Assembly (NCBI GenBank): GCA_018699955.1
Contig: JABISG010000025.1
Span: 1 to 59,730 of the forward strand
DNA length: 59,730 nucleotides
Source: Planctomycetaceae bacterium
Lineage (GTDB): Bacteria > Planctomycetota > Planctomycetia > Planctomycetales > Planctomycetaceae
Direction: 5' to 3'
Of this stretch, positions 43,568-52,314 are shown in pieces. The position numbers and the translations under genes are program-made. The notes beneath the pieces were generated by a model, which worked only from the letters and a program-made list of their open reading frames with translations, had not been told where the DNA came from and made no database searches. Positions within the stretch are counted from its first letter, which is position 1. Each line of letters starts with the position of its first letter.

Positions 43568-44404
43568 TTATGCGAACGCGCTCGGAGGACGCTCGGCCAT
43601 CGTCGCGTCGGCCACCACGGGAACATGGGACGATGGACCGGCCGGCTCAAACTCGAACGCGTCAAACGGACCCGGTTCCGGTGCGAACTCGCAGTAGGGA
43701 CATGTCTCGCCGTAAATGATTTTGCTGCAACCTTCGCATTCGTGCGGACCGAAGAACATGGGCGGCGGTGCCGAAATTCGCTGGTGCGTAAGGAACATGA
43801 AGACGGCAATAAAGAACGCCGCCAGATACGACGCCTGCGTGCCGAAGAACTGCAGAATCACAAACACCAGAGAAAAGCAGCAGGTCATGTAGACGGCAAA
43901 GTCGAGCCACCGCTTTCTACTAACCTGTGCCTTGCGATGGGCGAGTTGCGCCTGACGTCCAACGTGTTGGCGCAGCAGATCGTATTTCTCGCGAGCAACC
44001 AATTCGGCTTCCGGTGCCTTGGCGGCGACTAACAGTCGATGAACGCTGTCGAGAATGCGGTACGTGTCGTCGAAATTAAATTCCACCTGGTGCGCCCAGC
44101 GATTCCGGAACTCTCTGAGTTCGCTAATCAGGCTGCGCTCGGCCGGACCAAGACGGTGGCGGAAGACCCGACTCCAGTGGTCCCAAAGCACGATTAGCAC
44201 GGCGTTCAAATCCCAGCGAATGACGGCGTTCTTCTTGTCGGCTGCGCCGACGTTTGTGCGTTGACGACCGTCGCGAAAGCTGCCCCGGGCGGCGTTGTGC
44301 CAGTCGTGTTTGTAGACCGCCTTCAACTCGCGCTCGACGAACGGAAACAGACCCGTCGTCAGCACATCCAGGGCTTTGGTAACTCGTTGGCGTCCGGTCT
44401 TCAT
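43568..44404 (-). CDS. Swt1-like HEPN protein with membrane helices and a zinc ribbon
   Basis: About 278 residues. Residues 5-130 resemble the Swt1-type HEPN domain usually found at the end of DISARM-like helicases and large ATPases: ALDVLTTGLFPFVERELKAV, LNAVLIVLWDHWSRVFRHRLG and then SLISELREFRNRWAHQ. The last contains the HEPN RNase motif RN-x3-H (R100, N101, H105). Two membrane helices follow at about 169-186 and 190-206, then a CxxC...CxxC zinc ribbon (C223, C226, C235, C238) and an acidic Pro-rich tail. No helicase, ATPase or antitoxin gene is adjacent. If the motif is active, this is a membrane-tethered ribonuclease. CAGG precedes the ATG at 44404; starts at 44413 or 44473 are possible. 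Confidence 0.72.
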   Translation of the reverse strand: MKTGRQRVTKALDVLTTGLFPFVERELKAVYKHDWHNAARGSFRDGRQRTNVGAADKKNAVIRWDLNAVLIVLWDHWSRVFRHRLGPAERSLISELREFRNRWAHQVEFNFDDTYRILDSVHRLLVAAKAPEAELVAREKYDLLRQHVGRQAQLAHRKAQVSRKRWLDFAVYMTCCFSLVFVILQFFGTQASYLAAFFIAVFMFLTHQRISAPPPMFFGPHECEGCSKIIYGETCPYCEFAPEPGPFDAFEFEPAGPSSHVPVVADATMAERPPSAFA

Positions 44405-44621
44405 GGCGGCCATCCTGCCGGAAATTGGTGTTGGTGGGGATTCGTCCGGAGAGCGTGTTCGGTGTGGTGACATGACGGTAATCTTGAAAGCGCAATCCAA
44501 GTATTGCGGCTCAACGGAACGCCATCGCACAAGCTTAGGTCATGCCGGGAAAAGCGAGTGCCGTTGTCGAAAATCGGTATGGGAATCACGACAAGAACGT
44601 CCTCACAACTCGCGCAAACCG

Positions 44622-45674
44622 TCAATCCGATTCGCCCGCCGACGAATCAACCTGCAGAATCGACAGTTCCGTCACAACCTGCAGATGGTCGGATTGTGAA
44701 TTCGACAGATGACGGCAACTCACCGCATTCAGCGGTCCTCTGATCCAGACCTGATCGAGCGAAAGGACCGGCACGGGTGAAGGCCACGTGGCGGAATTCC
44801 CGTTGCCGGCCACTTCGAATGCGTTGACACAACTGCGACGCAAACGATCCAGAAAGACCGAATCGGTCGGTATGTTGAAATCGCCCATAATCAACAGCGG
44901 TTCGCCTCCATGCGAGTCGATCATTTCCGACAACGCGCTGATCGCATTGCGTCGTGAAATAAATGGATTGCTGGCGATATCGACAACGAAAACCGTCAGT
45001 TGCCCGTCATCGATTTCGATCTGAAATCTACCACACCTTCCTCGACCGGCGAGCGATACGAGTTCTGAGCGAACAATGGTTCCCCGTGTCATCAACACGA
45101 TGCCGCCTCCCGGCGTTGCAACATTGTATCCGTCGAATTCCGACCGCCAGAAGTCTCGTTGCTTCTGAGTGTATCCGCCCGCCTCAACCAAGCCGATCAG
45201 TGGGGCATCGATGCGGTGAATCTCCTCGGCAATCGATTTCCAGCCGTGATACCCGTGGCAGCAATTCCAGAGCAGCACGCGAACGGTGCCATCAGCGGGT
45301 TGCGTTTCGTTATGAAAGAATGACGACGTCCACCACCAACCGCCGCATGTCAGGCCGGCAGTGACTGCGATAAGTGCCAACCGCCGGGATTTCCGTAGGA
45401 ACAACAGACCGCCGACACCCATTGCCGAAATCGCAAGTACCACCGGCGGTGTGCAATAAAACCACACCGACAGCAGCGGCATCCGGTCGCGAAACGTGAG
45501 CCGCAAAATGACAGCGATCACCCAGAGGAAGACAGCGCCTGCGCCAATTAGACGGCGAACATGGAATGCCGAGCGCTTCGGTTTGGGGAGAGGGTCCAGA
45601 TCGGCGGGACTGGCGTTGCGCTCCTCCATTCTCGAACGTTCCTCTGTCTCACGCTTTCGCGCAACGTTTCGCAT
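44622..45674 (-). CDS. Membrane-anchored endonuclease/exonuclease/phosphatase-fold protein
   Basis: About 350 residues. Three membrane helices near the N-terminus (about 42-60, 70-92 and 98-115) precede an EEP domain: VRVLLWNCCHGYHG with the first Asn, LIGLVEAGGY with the metal-binding Glu, LLIMGDFNIPTD with the catalytic DxN, VLSLDQVWIRG and SDHLQVVTELS with the final Asp-His pair. All the main catalytic residues are in place. EEP members cleave phosphodiester bonds in nucleic acids, phosphoinositides or sphingomyelin; the topology places the domain outside the cytoplasm. The ATG at 45674 shares its A with the TGA of the upstream DUF1501 gene (TGATG), pointing to coupled translation; an ATG at 45629 with GAGG upstream is the alternative. 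Confidence 0.78.
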   Translation of the reverse strand: MRNVARKRETEERSRMEERNASPADLDPLPKPKRSAFHVRRLIGAGAVFLWVIAVILRLTFRDRMPLLSVWFYCTPPVVLAISAMGVGGLLFLRKSRRLALIAVTAGLTCGGWWWTSSFFHNETQPADGTVRVLLWNCCHGYHGWKSIAEEIHRIDAPLIGLVEAGGYTQKQRDFWRSEFDGYNVATPGGGIVLMTRGTIVRSELVSLAGRGRCGRFQIEIDDGQLTVFVVDIASNPFISRRNAISALSEMIDSHGGEPLLIMGDFNIPTDSVFLDRLRRSCVNAFEVAGNGNSATWPSPVPVLSLDQVWIRGPLNAVSCRHLSNSQSDHLQVVTELSILQVDSSAGESD

Positions 45675-47104
45675 CAGGCGATTAGCCCGTCGATCACGCG
45701 TCCATGCACGTCGGTCAAACGAAAGTCGCGGCCGGCGTAGCGATAAGTCAATCGCTCGTGATCGAAGCCCAGCAGATGCATCATCGTCGCGTGCAGATCG
45801 TGAACGTGAACCTTCTTTTCGACCGCGCGGAAACCGAAGTCGTCGGTCGCTCCGTATCGCTGTCCACCTTTCACACCGCCGCCGGCCAGCCAGCAGGTGA
45901 AACCGTAATGGTTGTGATCGCGACCATTGAGTGCCGGCAGTTCGGCAACCGGCGTTCGGCCGAATTCGCCGCCCCACTGCACCAGCGTCGTCTCCAATAG
46001 ACCCCGTCGTTTCAGGTCGGTGAGGAACGCGGAAATGGCCGTGTCCCAGTCGGCCGACAGCTTGCGGTGATTCTGCTCCAGCTGATTGTGATTGTCCCAC
46101 GGTTGTCCGCCGCCGCTCCAAACCTGCACGAATCGCACGCCGCGTTCGATCAGCCGTCGCGTGATAAGTAGCTGACGACCGTGAGTCGTCGCGCCGTACA
46201 TTGCTTGCGTGGCTTTGGTTTCACCACTGATGTCGAACGCGTCGCTTGCTTCCATCTGCATGCGGAAGGCCAACTCGAACGACTGAATCCGCGCATCCAG
46301 CCGGCGGTCTTCCGCACGCGTCTCCAGGTGCTTGTCGTTCAGACTGCGGACCAGATCCAACTGCCGCCGTTGTTGTCCGGCCGAAAGCTGTTTGTTGCGG
46401 ATGTTGGCGATCAACTTTTCGACGTCGGTGTGCTGCGTGTTGATGTAGGTTCCCTGATACGCACCCGGCAGAAATGCCGACCGCCAATTGCGCGTGGCAA
46501 CAATGGGGTAACCGCCGGGACACATGGCGATGAACCCCGGCAGGTTCTGGTTTTCCGAGCCAAGCCCGTAGGTGACCCACGCCCCCATGCTGGGCCGTGG
46601 CAAACGGCCGTCGCCGCAGTTCATCAGCATCAGCGACGGCTCGTGGTTGGGGACGTCGGCATGCATGGAGTTGATGACGGCGATGTCATCGATGTGAGCA
46701 GCCGTCTTGGAAAACAGATCGCTTACCGGAATGCCGCTCTCACCGTACTGTCGAAAAGTGAAGGGCGATTTCATCACTGCGCCGGTTTTTCGCTCGGTCC
46801 GCAAATTGCCGGTCGGCAATGGCTTGCCATGATGCTTCGCCAGCATCGGTTTGTAATCGAACGTATCGACCTGCGACGGCCCACCGTTCATAAACAGATG
46901 CACGACCTGCTTGGCACGCGGTGTAAAGTGTGGGTTCTTCGGTGTAAGCGGCAGCGCAGAGGAACTCGGTCTTGTGGTTTCCGCCCGCAGAACGCCACCG
47001 TCCGCCAGCACGCCGGCCAAACCGAGCATTCCTAAACCGGTACCGCAGCGCGTTAGCACATCGCGACGGGATATGTCTGCCAGTGAGAGATGATCCAAAT
47101 GCAT
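45674..47104 (-). CDS. DUF1501 protein with Tat signal
   Basis: 476 residues. A twin-arginine signal, ISRRDVLTRCGTGLGMLGLA, is followed by the DUF1501 domain: VVHLFMNGGPSQVDTFDYKP, MHADVPNHEPSLMLMNCGD, SMGAWVTYGLGSENQNLPGF, FVQVWSGGGQPWDNHNQLEQ and VQWGGEFGRTPVAELPALNG. These carry the conserved Asp/His positions of the alkaline-phosphatase-like fold. It is encoded 51 bases after a PSCyt1/PSD1 protein on the same strand, the standard planctomycete pair, and its stop overlaps the start of the EEP protein. The function of the DUF1501 family is unknown. The ATG at 47104 is preferred over an upstream in-frame start at 47131 because it places the signal in the normal position. Confidence 0.92.
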   Translation of the reverse strand: MHLDHLSLADISRRDVLTRCGTGLGMLGLAGVLADGGVLRAETTRPSSSALPLTPKNPHFTPRAKQVVHLFMNGGPSQVDTFDYKPMLAKHHGKPLPTGNLRTERKTGAVMKSPFTFRQYGESGIPVSDLFSKTAAHIDDIAVINSMHADVPNHEPSLMLMNCGDGRLPRPSMGAWVTYGLGSENQNLPGFIAMCPGGYPIVATRNWRSAFLPGAYQGTYINTQHTDVEKLIANIRNKQLSAGQQRRQLDLVRSLNDKHLETRAEDRRLDARIQSFELAFRMQMEASDAFDISGETKATQAMYGATTHGRQLLITRRLIERGVRFVQVWSGGGQPWDNHNQLEQNHRKLSADWDTAISAFLTDLKRRGLLETTLVQWGGEFGRTPVAELPALNGRDHNHYGFTCWLAGGGVKGGQRYGATDDFGFRAVEKKVHVHDLHATMMHLLGFDHERLTYRYAGRDFRLTDVHGRVIDGLIA

Positions 47105-47155
47105 CGTCAATCGCTCTCGTGTCGAATCCAACCCAAACCGTTCGCTTGGGATTCT

Positions 47156-49951
47156 TCAGTCAACAAACACAAACTCATTCGTCATCAGCAGTCCGTGAAC
47201 GTATTGCAGCCACTGGTCTGCCGTCGGTTGATCGCCTAGAAACTCGCGGGCAATCGCAACCTCTGTCGATGTCGGAACTCGGCCGAACAACAGTCGGCTC
47301 AATCCCTCGACTCGCGAATCGGTTTCTTTCCGTCCGCTCACATCGGGCCGATGTAAAATGCGCCGCGCCGATTCCACCGCGAAATTATTGTTCATCAGAA
47401 ACAGCGCCTGCGGCGGCACCGTGGTACTCGATCTTTGCGGGCTGGTTGCGGAGGGACTGGGAAAATCGAACGATCGCAGCAGCCCCGGCAAGTCCATCCG
47501 GTCGATGAACCCGTAAACGGTCCGCCGTGGTACGAAACCGGTCAGAACATTCTGCGGCGGTCCGTACAACTGTGAATCGTGCGCATCGGCAACTGCCAGC
47601 AGTGAGTCACGCATCGCCTCGAAACCGAGACGCCGACGGTTCATTCTCCACAACAAACGATTCTCCGGATCGATGCGGCGAGAGTCCGCGCGATCGATTG
47701 ATTGCTGCTGATAAACGGCGGACAACATAATCTGCCGGTGCAGACGTTTGATCGACCAGCCGTGCTGCATGAAATCAGCCGCGAGAAAATCAAGCAATTT
47801 GGGGTGCGTCGGCGGTTCGCTTCGCAGGCCGAAATCGCTGGGGGTGGAGACCAGTCCTCGTCCGAAATGGTGAAGCCACACGCGGTTGACAATCACCCGC
47901 GCCGTCAGCGGATTGCCCGAATCGACAATCGAACGCGCCAACTCCAACCGGCCGCTGCCGCGCTGGAACGGTTTGTTGTCGGAATCGAGCATGGTCACGA
48001 ATCGTCGCGGGACCGATTCCCCCTTGCGGTTGGGGTTGCCCCGCAAAAACACGCGCGACTCGAACGGCCGTTCGGCGTCAACCAGCGCCATCGCACGTGG
48101 CGGAGCACCCGGCCCCGTCATAATCCACTTCTCGACTTCCTTGAGCAACTTCTTGAATTCCCCCTGCGCCGGCCGGTCGGGCAGCAGCGAGAGGAATCCC
48201 CAACCGAGAACCTTCGGCACATCGGCAGGAGCATCTTTGCCGTAAAGCACCTGTCGCAACTCTTCCGTCGCGGCATCGACTGGGTTGCTGCGAGCTTTAG
48301 CTTGGGTGAACAGTTTGCCGTACCGCTGGGCAACGTCTTTCATGGAACCGGGCGGCGACTGGGCGAACGCTTCACGCACCAGCCGATTCACCAGCAGATC
48401 ATCATCAGTTCCGGCGATCAGTCGCGCCGTGACCGCCGCTGATCGTTTTGCGAATTCCTCGGACGGCACATCCGAAAACGCGTGCCATGCCGACCACACC
48501 GGGTGTTGCGATTTTCTCGCCTTCTCCAAATAGGTTTCCCACCGTAGCACCATCGTGGGATTCAAGTCGCCGGCGGGAATGAGCAGCATGAAATCTTCGG
48601 TGCTGGGATGCTTGCGCCGTTCATGGACGCGCAACATATATTCGGCGGCTCGCTTGCGCCCGTCCTCAACCAGGGCGGCATGTTTCTTGTCGATAAACTC
48701 GTTGAACTTCGCCATCCGCGACTGCAATTCGCTGTCGAACTTTCGGTACGCATCGGTATCGGGCGGTGGGGCAAACATCGGGGGAACCACCGGTTCCGGC
48801 GAATTCCCGAAGACGCCGTACAGTGCGTAGTAATCTTGCTGAGTGATTGGGTCGAACTTGTGATCGTGGCAACGGCCACAGGTGACGGTCAGCCCCATCA
48901 GCCCGCGCGTGACCACGTCGATGCGGTCGTCCAGCACGTCGTGCGTGTTGTTCATAAACCGCGCGCCGAGCGTCAGAAAACCCATCGCCGCCAGCGGTCG
49001 TTTGTCTGCTTCGCCCGCAACAAGCTGGTCGGCCGCCAACTGCTCCAGCACAAATCGATCGTAAGGTAAATCGCTGTTGAACGATCGAATCACGTAATCG
49101 CGGTACGTGTAAGACCACGGGAATTTCTTCTCCTCGAAAAACACGTACCCCTTATTGTCGGCATAGCGGGCCACATCCAACCAGTGTCTGCCCCAGCGTT
49201 CGCCATAATGCGGCGATGTAAGCAGCCGGTCGATCAGCCGCGCGAATGCATCCGGTGAATCATCCGCTTCAAACCGGGCGACTTCACCCGGAGTCGGCGG
49301 CAGCCCGGTCAGATCGAAGGTTGCCCGGCGAATTAACGTGCGGCGATTCGCCATTGAAGAAAGACTCAATCCTCGCGACTCCAGTTTCGCCTGTACGAAG
49401 CGGTCGATGACGGTGTTTGTCGCTGCCGGATTCGCAACGTCGGGAACATTCGGAGCGATGATCGGTTGAAATGCCCAATGTGTTTTCGCGGCCTCGGTGG
49501 GGTCAGCCTTCTGCAATCCCGGTTTCGATTCAGGCCAAGGCAAACCAAGTTTGACCCACTGCTTGATCGCCGCAATTTCCGCCGGCTTCAGTTGCTCTTC
49601 CGGCGGCATCTGCGCATCCAGATCCTCGTATTCAATAACTTCAACCAACCGGCTGCGCTTGGGACGGCCACTGATGACAACCTTTCCCGACTCGGCTCCC
49701 GCCAGCAACGATGCCTTCGAGTCCAGCCGCAGACCGCCTTCCTGTTTCTTGGCGCCGTGACATTCCAGGCAATGCGCAACGAGGATCGGCCGCACTTTCG
49801 ACTCGAAGAATTGTGCTTCGGCCGATGATGCCGTCGGCTTCTTCGTTGCGGGTGACGGATCGGCCAGCGCAGGACGCGCCACACCACCGAGAACGACGAA
49901 CGCTCCCGCCAGGATTGCCGTGTGCAGAATGTGCCTCGTCGATTTTCGCAT
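47156..49951 (-). CDS. Planctomycete cytochrome c (PSCyt1)-DUF1549-DUF1553 protein
   Basis: 931 residues with a Sec signal (AILAGAFVVLGGVARPALAD). The PSCyt1 domain has a haem-binding CLECH at 61-65 and the family's GRPKRSRLVEVIEYEDLDAQMPP. The DUF1549 part has FDLTGLPPTPGEVARFEADD, HYGERWGRHWLDVARYADNKG and a second haem-like motif CGRCHDHKFDPI near residue 358. The C-terminal DUF1553 part has LTARVIVNRVWLHHFGRGLV and PPTHPKLLDFLAADFMQHG. It should be a periplasmic c-type cytochrome; the electron partner and reaction are unknown. It heads a probable three-gene operon with DUF1501 and the EEP protein. Its smaller relative at 16185 lacks the PSCyt1 part. Confidence 0.93.
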   Translation of the reverse strand: MRKSTRHILHTAILAGAFVVLGGVARPALADPSPATKKPTASSAEAQFFESKVRPILVAHCLECHGAKKQEGGLRLDSKASLLAGAESGKVVISGRPKRSRLVEVIEYEDLDAQMPPEEQLKPAEIAAIKQWVKLGLPWPESKPGLQKADPTEAAKTHWAFQPIIAPNVPDVANPAATNTVIDRFVQAKLESRGLSLSSMANRRTLIRRATFDLTGLPPTPGEVARFEADDSPDAFARLIDRLLTSPHYGERWGRHWLDVARYADNKGYVFFEEKKFPWSYTYRDYVIRSFNSDLPYDRFVLEQLAADQLVAGEADKRPLAAMGFLTLGARFMNNTHDVLDDRIDVVTRGLMGLTVTCGRCHDHKFDPITQQDYYALYGVFGNSPEPVVPPMFAPPPDTDAYRKFDSELQSRMAKFNEFIDKKHAALVEDGRKRAAEYMLRVHERRKHPSTEDFMLLIPAGDLNPTMVLRWETYLEKARKSQHPVWSAWHAFSDVPSEEFAKRSAAVTARLIAGTDDDLLVNRLVREAFAQSPPGSMKDVAQRYGKLFTQAKARSNPVDAATEELRQVLYGKDAPADVPKVLGWGFLSLLPDRPAQGEFKKLLKEVEKWIMTGPGAPPRAMALVDAERPFESRVFLRGNPNRKGESVPRRFVTMLDSDNKPFQRGSGRLELARSIVDSGNPLTARVIVNRVWLHHFGRGLVSTPSDFGLRSEPPTHPKLLDFLAADFMQHGWSIKRLHRQIMLSAVYQQQSIDRADSRRIDPENRLLWRMNRRRLGFEAMRDSLLAVADAHDSQLYGPPQNVLTGFVPRRTVYGFIDRMDLPGLLRSFDFPSPSATSPQRSSTTVPPQALFLMNNNFAVESARRILHRPDVSGRKETDSRVEGLSRLLFGRVPTSTEVAIAREFLGDQPTADQWLQYVHGLLMTNEFVFVD

Positions 49952-50268
49952 GTCATTCCACCCGATCCACTCGCAGGCCGCCGAACATTAAAGATGTCGG
50001 CGAGTCCCTCTCTGTAGATTTTACTCTATGGTGCGACCGTCCGAAACCTGATGGCGAAAACATGCTGTGTCGGGCGGTTCTTCGCGATCGGAATGGCGAG
50101 CGGCCGGTGTGAACCGGCTGGTGTTTCGGAAAACCCGAGGGTTGACACCCTCGGCTCGCCTCAGCACCCGCCTGGAGCCAATCCAACACAGTAGACAGAG
50201 ACAACAACCGCGTGCGACAATCGTAATTCGTTGATTCACGCGACTTCACTCTTCAGAGAATCGATTTG
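49952..50268. other. Divergent intergenic region with a palindrome
   Basis: This region holds the promoters for the PSCyt1 operon (minus) and the PQQ-type propeller gene (plus); I could not assign boxes with confidence. At 50135-50154 the arms ccgagggt and accctcgg form an eight-base-pair hairpin with a TGAC loop, and just to the left ccggtgtgaaccgg forms a shorter one. These resemble the other dispersed palindromes in the window. Confidence 0.5.
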
Positions 50269-51519
50269 ATGCGAATATTGATTGTGACATTTGCGGCCGT
50301 CCTCGTCTCGATGGCCGGCGCTCTTGATGCGGCCGATAACTGGAATCAGTTTCGCGGCCCACGCGGCAACGGGCAGGCCGTGTCCAAATCGCTGCCAATC
50401 GATTGGAGTGAGACGAAGAACGTCACTTGGAAAACCGCCATTCACGGCAAGGCGTGGTCGTCGCCGGTGGTGTGGGGCGAGAGAATCTGGATGACGTCGG
50501 CCACTCCTGACGGCAAGAAGCTGTTCGCCGTTTGCGTCGATGCCAACAGCGGCCGCATCGAACTCGATGTGACGGTGTTCGACATCGCGGAGCCGATGTT
50601 CTGTTTCGATTACAACAGCTACGCCAGCTCGACGCCGGTCGTCGAGGAAGGCCGCTTGTGGGTTCATTACGGCAGCGCCGGCACGGCCTGTCTGGATACC
50701 GAAACCGGCAAGACTCTCTGGAGCCGACAGGATTTGCTCTGCGATCATCACCGCGGACCGGGTTCTTCGCCCATCATTTTTCGCAATCTGTTGATCGTCA
50801 ACTTTGACGGCTTCGACGTGCAATATGTTGTCGCGTTGGACAAGAACACCGGCAAGACCGTCTGGAAGGCAAACCGCGACCGTGACATCGACTACGGCAA
50901 GACGAACGGCGACGGAAAAAAGGCCTACAGCACACCCACCGTCATTGAACATGACGGACGGCTGCAACTTATCAGCCCGGCAGCCGTCGGCACCGTCGCT
51001 TACGATCCACTGACCGGCAAAGAGTTATGGACCGTGCATCACGGCGGCTTCAACGCGGCCGCGCGACCGCTTTATCGGCATGGCCTCGTTTATCTCAGTT
51101 TCGAGGGAGGCCGTCGGCTGCTCGCCGTCCGACCCGATGGCAGTGGCGACGTTACCAAGACCCACATCGCCTGGACCTACGGCAAATCGACGCCGACTCG
51201 TCCATCGCCACTCATCCTCGGCGACTATCTCTACATGGTCAACGACAAGGGAGTCGTCTCCTGCCTCAACGCCAAGACGGGCGAACCGACCTGGACGCAC
51301 CGCATGGGCGGCCGCCACACCGCCTCGCCGATTCTTGCGAACGGGCGAATCTATCTCATCGACGAAGACAACACGTCGCGCGTCATTGAAGCCAACCCCA
51401 AAGAGTTCCGCCTGCTGGCCGAAAACAAACTCACCGACGGCTGCATGGCCTCCCCGGCGGTTATCGGCAATGCGTTGATTGTTCGGACGAAGACACATCT
51501 TTATCGGATCGAGCGGTAG
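50269..51519 (+). CDS. Exported PQQ-type beta-propeller protein
   Basis: 416 residues with a Sec signal (ILIVTFAAVLVSMAGALDAAD). It opens with NWNQFRGPRGNGQAVSKSLP, the standard start of planctomycete outer-membrane-assembly/PQQ-like propeller proteins. About seven blades follow with motifs such as CLDTETGKTLWSRQD, VALDKNTGKTVWKANRD, AYDPLTGKELWTVHHGG and CLNAKTGEPTWTHRMGG. Catalytic residues of PQQ dehydrogenases are not evident, so binding or assembly is more likely than alcohol oxidation. It is followed three bases later by the ion-channel gene, so they are probably co-transcribed. A TTG at 50266 is also in frame; the ATG at 50269 is the normal choice. Confidence 0.87.
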   Translation: MRILIVTFAAVLVSMAGALDAADNWNQFRGPRGNGQAVSKSLPIDWSETKNVTWKTAIHGKAWSSPVVWGERIWMTSATPDGKKLFAVCVDANSGRIELDVTVFDIAEPMFCFDYNSYASSTPVVEEGRLWVHYGSAGTACLDTETGKTLWSRQDLLCDHHRGPGSSPIIFRNLLIVNFDGFDVQYVVALDKNTGKTVWKANRDRDIDYGKTNGDGKKAYSTPTVIEHDGRLQLISPAAVGTVAYDPLTGKELWTVHHGGFNAAARPLYRHGLVYLSFEGGRRLLAVRPDGSGDVTKTHIAWTYGKSTPTRPSPLILGDYLYMVNDKGVVSCLNAKTGEPTWTHRMGGRHTASPILANGRIYLIDEDNTSRVIEANPKEFRLLAENKLTDGCMASPAVIGNALIVRTKTHLYRIER

Positions 51520-51521
51520 GT

Positions 51522-52223
51522 GTGGACAGTCTGAAACGCATCATTGAAGACAACGACACGAAATGGGGCCGATTCTTCGATCTCCTCATTCAGTCGCTCA
51601 TTGTTGTTTCGCTGATCACGTTCTCCCTTGAAACGCTGCCCGATTTATCCGTTCCTGCTCGCCGATGGCTTCGCCACATTGAAATTGTGACTGTCACGTT
51701 GTTTACCTGCGAATACATCCTTCGATTCTTCGTCGCCGACCGTAAGCTTGGATTCCTTTTCAGTTTCTTCGGAATCGTCGATCTGCTCGCAATCCTGCCG
51801 TTCTACATTGCATCTGGAGTAGACCTTCGTTCGATTCGTGCGTTCCGGCTGCTGCGTTTGTTCCGTACATTCAAAATCGTTCGTTACAGCAAGGCGATCC
51901 AACGTTTTCATCGGGCACTTCTGATCGCACGCGAAGAACTCATACTGTTCTTGTTGGTCACACTGTTGCTTCTCTATTTCTCTGCTGTTGGCATTTACTA
52001 TTTCGAGAATGAGGCTCAACCAATCGCGTTCGCGTCGGTCTTTCACAGTTTGTGGTGGGCTGTTGTGACACTGACAACGGTTGGCTATGGTGACGTGTAT
52101 CCGGTAACAACTGGCGGCAGAGTGTTCACGTTTGTCGTCCTGATGATCGGACTTGGCACGATTTCAGTTCCAGCCGGTATTGTCGCATCCGCGTTGTCCA
52201 AGGCCCGCGACATTGAGGAATGA
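51522..52223 (+). CDS. Voltage-gated-type potassium channel
   Basis: 233 residues with six membrane segments. S1 is at about 19-38, S2 at 53-71 and S3 at 79-98. S4 carries an arginine every third position (R103, R106, R109, R112, R115), the mark of a voltage sensor. S5 is at about 140-160. The pore loop has the selectivity filter TVGYGD at 186-191, and S6 is at 201-224. This is the minimal Kv architecture of bacterial KvAP/KvLm-like channels, forming a tetrameric K+ channel in the inner membrane, with no cytoplasmic RCK or cyclic-nucleotide domain. The GTG start lies three bases after the propeller stop, so expression is likely coupled. Two TPM-domain genes follow on the same strand. Confidence 0.93.
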   Translation: MDSLKRIIEDNDTKWGRFFDLLIQSLIVVSLITFSLETLPDLSVPARRWLRHIEIVTVTLFTCEYILRFFVADRKLGFLFSFFGIVDLLAILPFYIASGVDLRSIRAFRLLRLFRTFKIVRYSKAIQRFHRALLIAREELILFLLVTLLLLYFSAVGIYYFENEAQPIAFASVFHSLWWAVVTLTTVGYGDVYPVTTGGRVFTFVVLMIGLGTISVPAGIVASALSKARDIEE

Positions 52224-52314
52224 TGCCACGACGGATCGTTCAATCGTAAACTCACATCGACAAATCGCGCGGGCGGCCGCATCTGCTCAATCGGAATCGT
52301 GAAAGCAAATCCCT

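Noticed and set aside
46181..47035. 284-codon plus-strand frame opposite the DUF1501 gene
   Set aside because: Antisense shadow of a clear DUF1501 protein.
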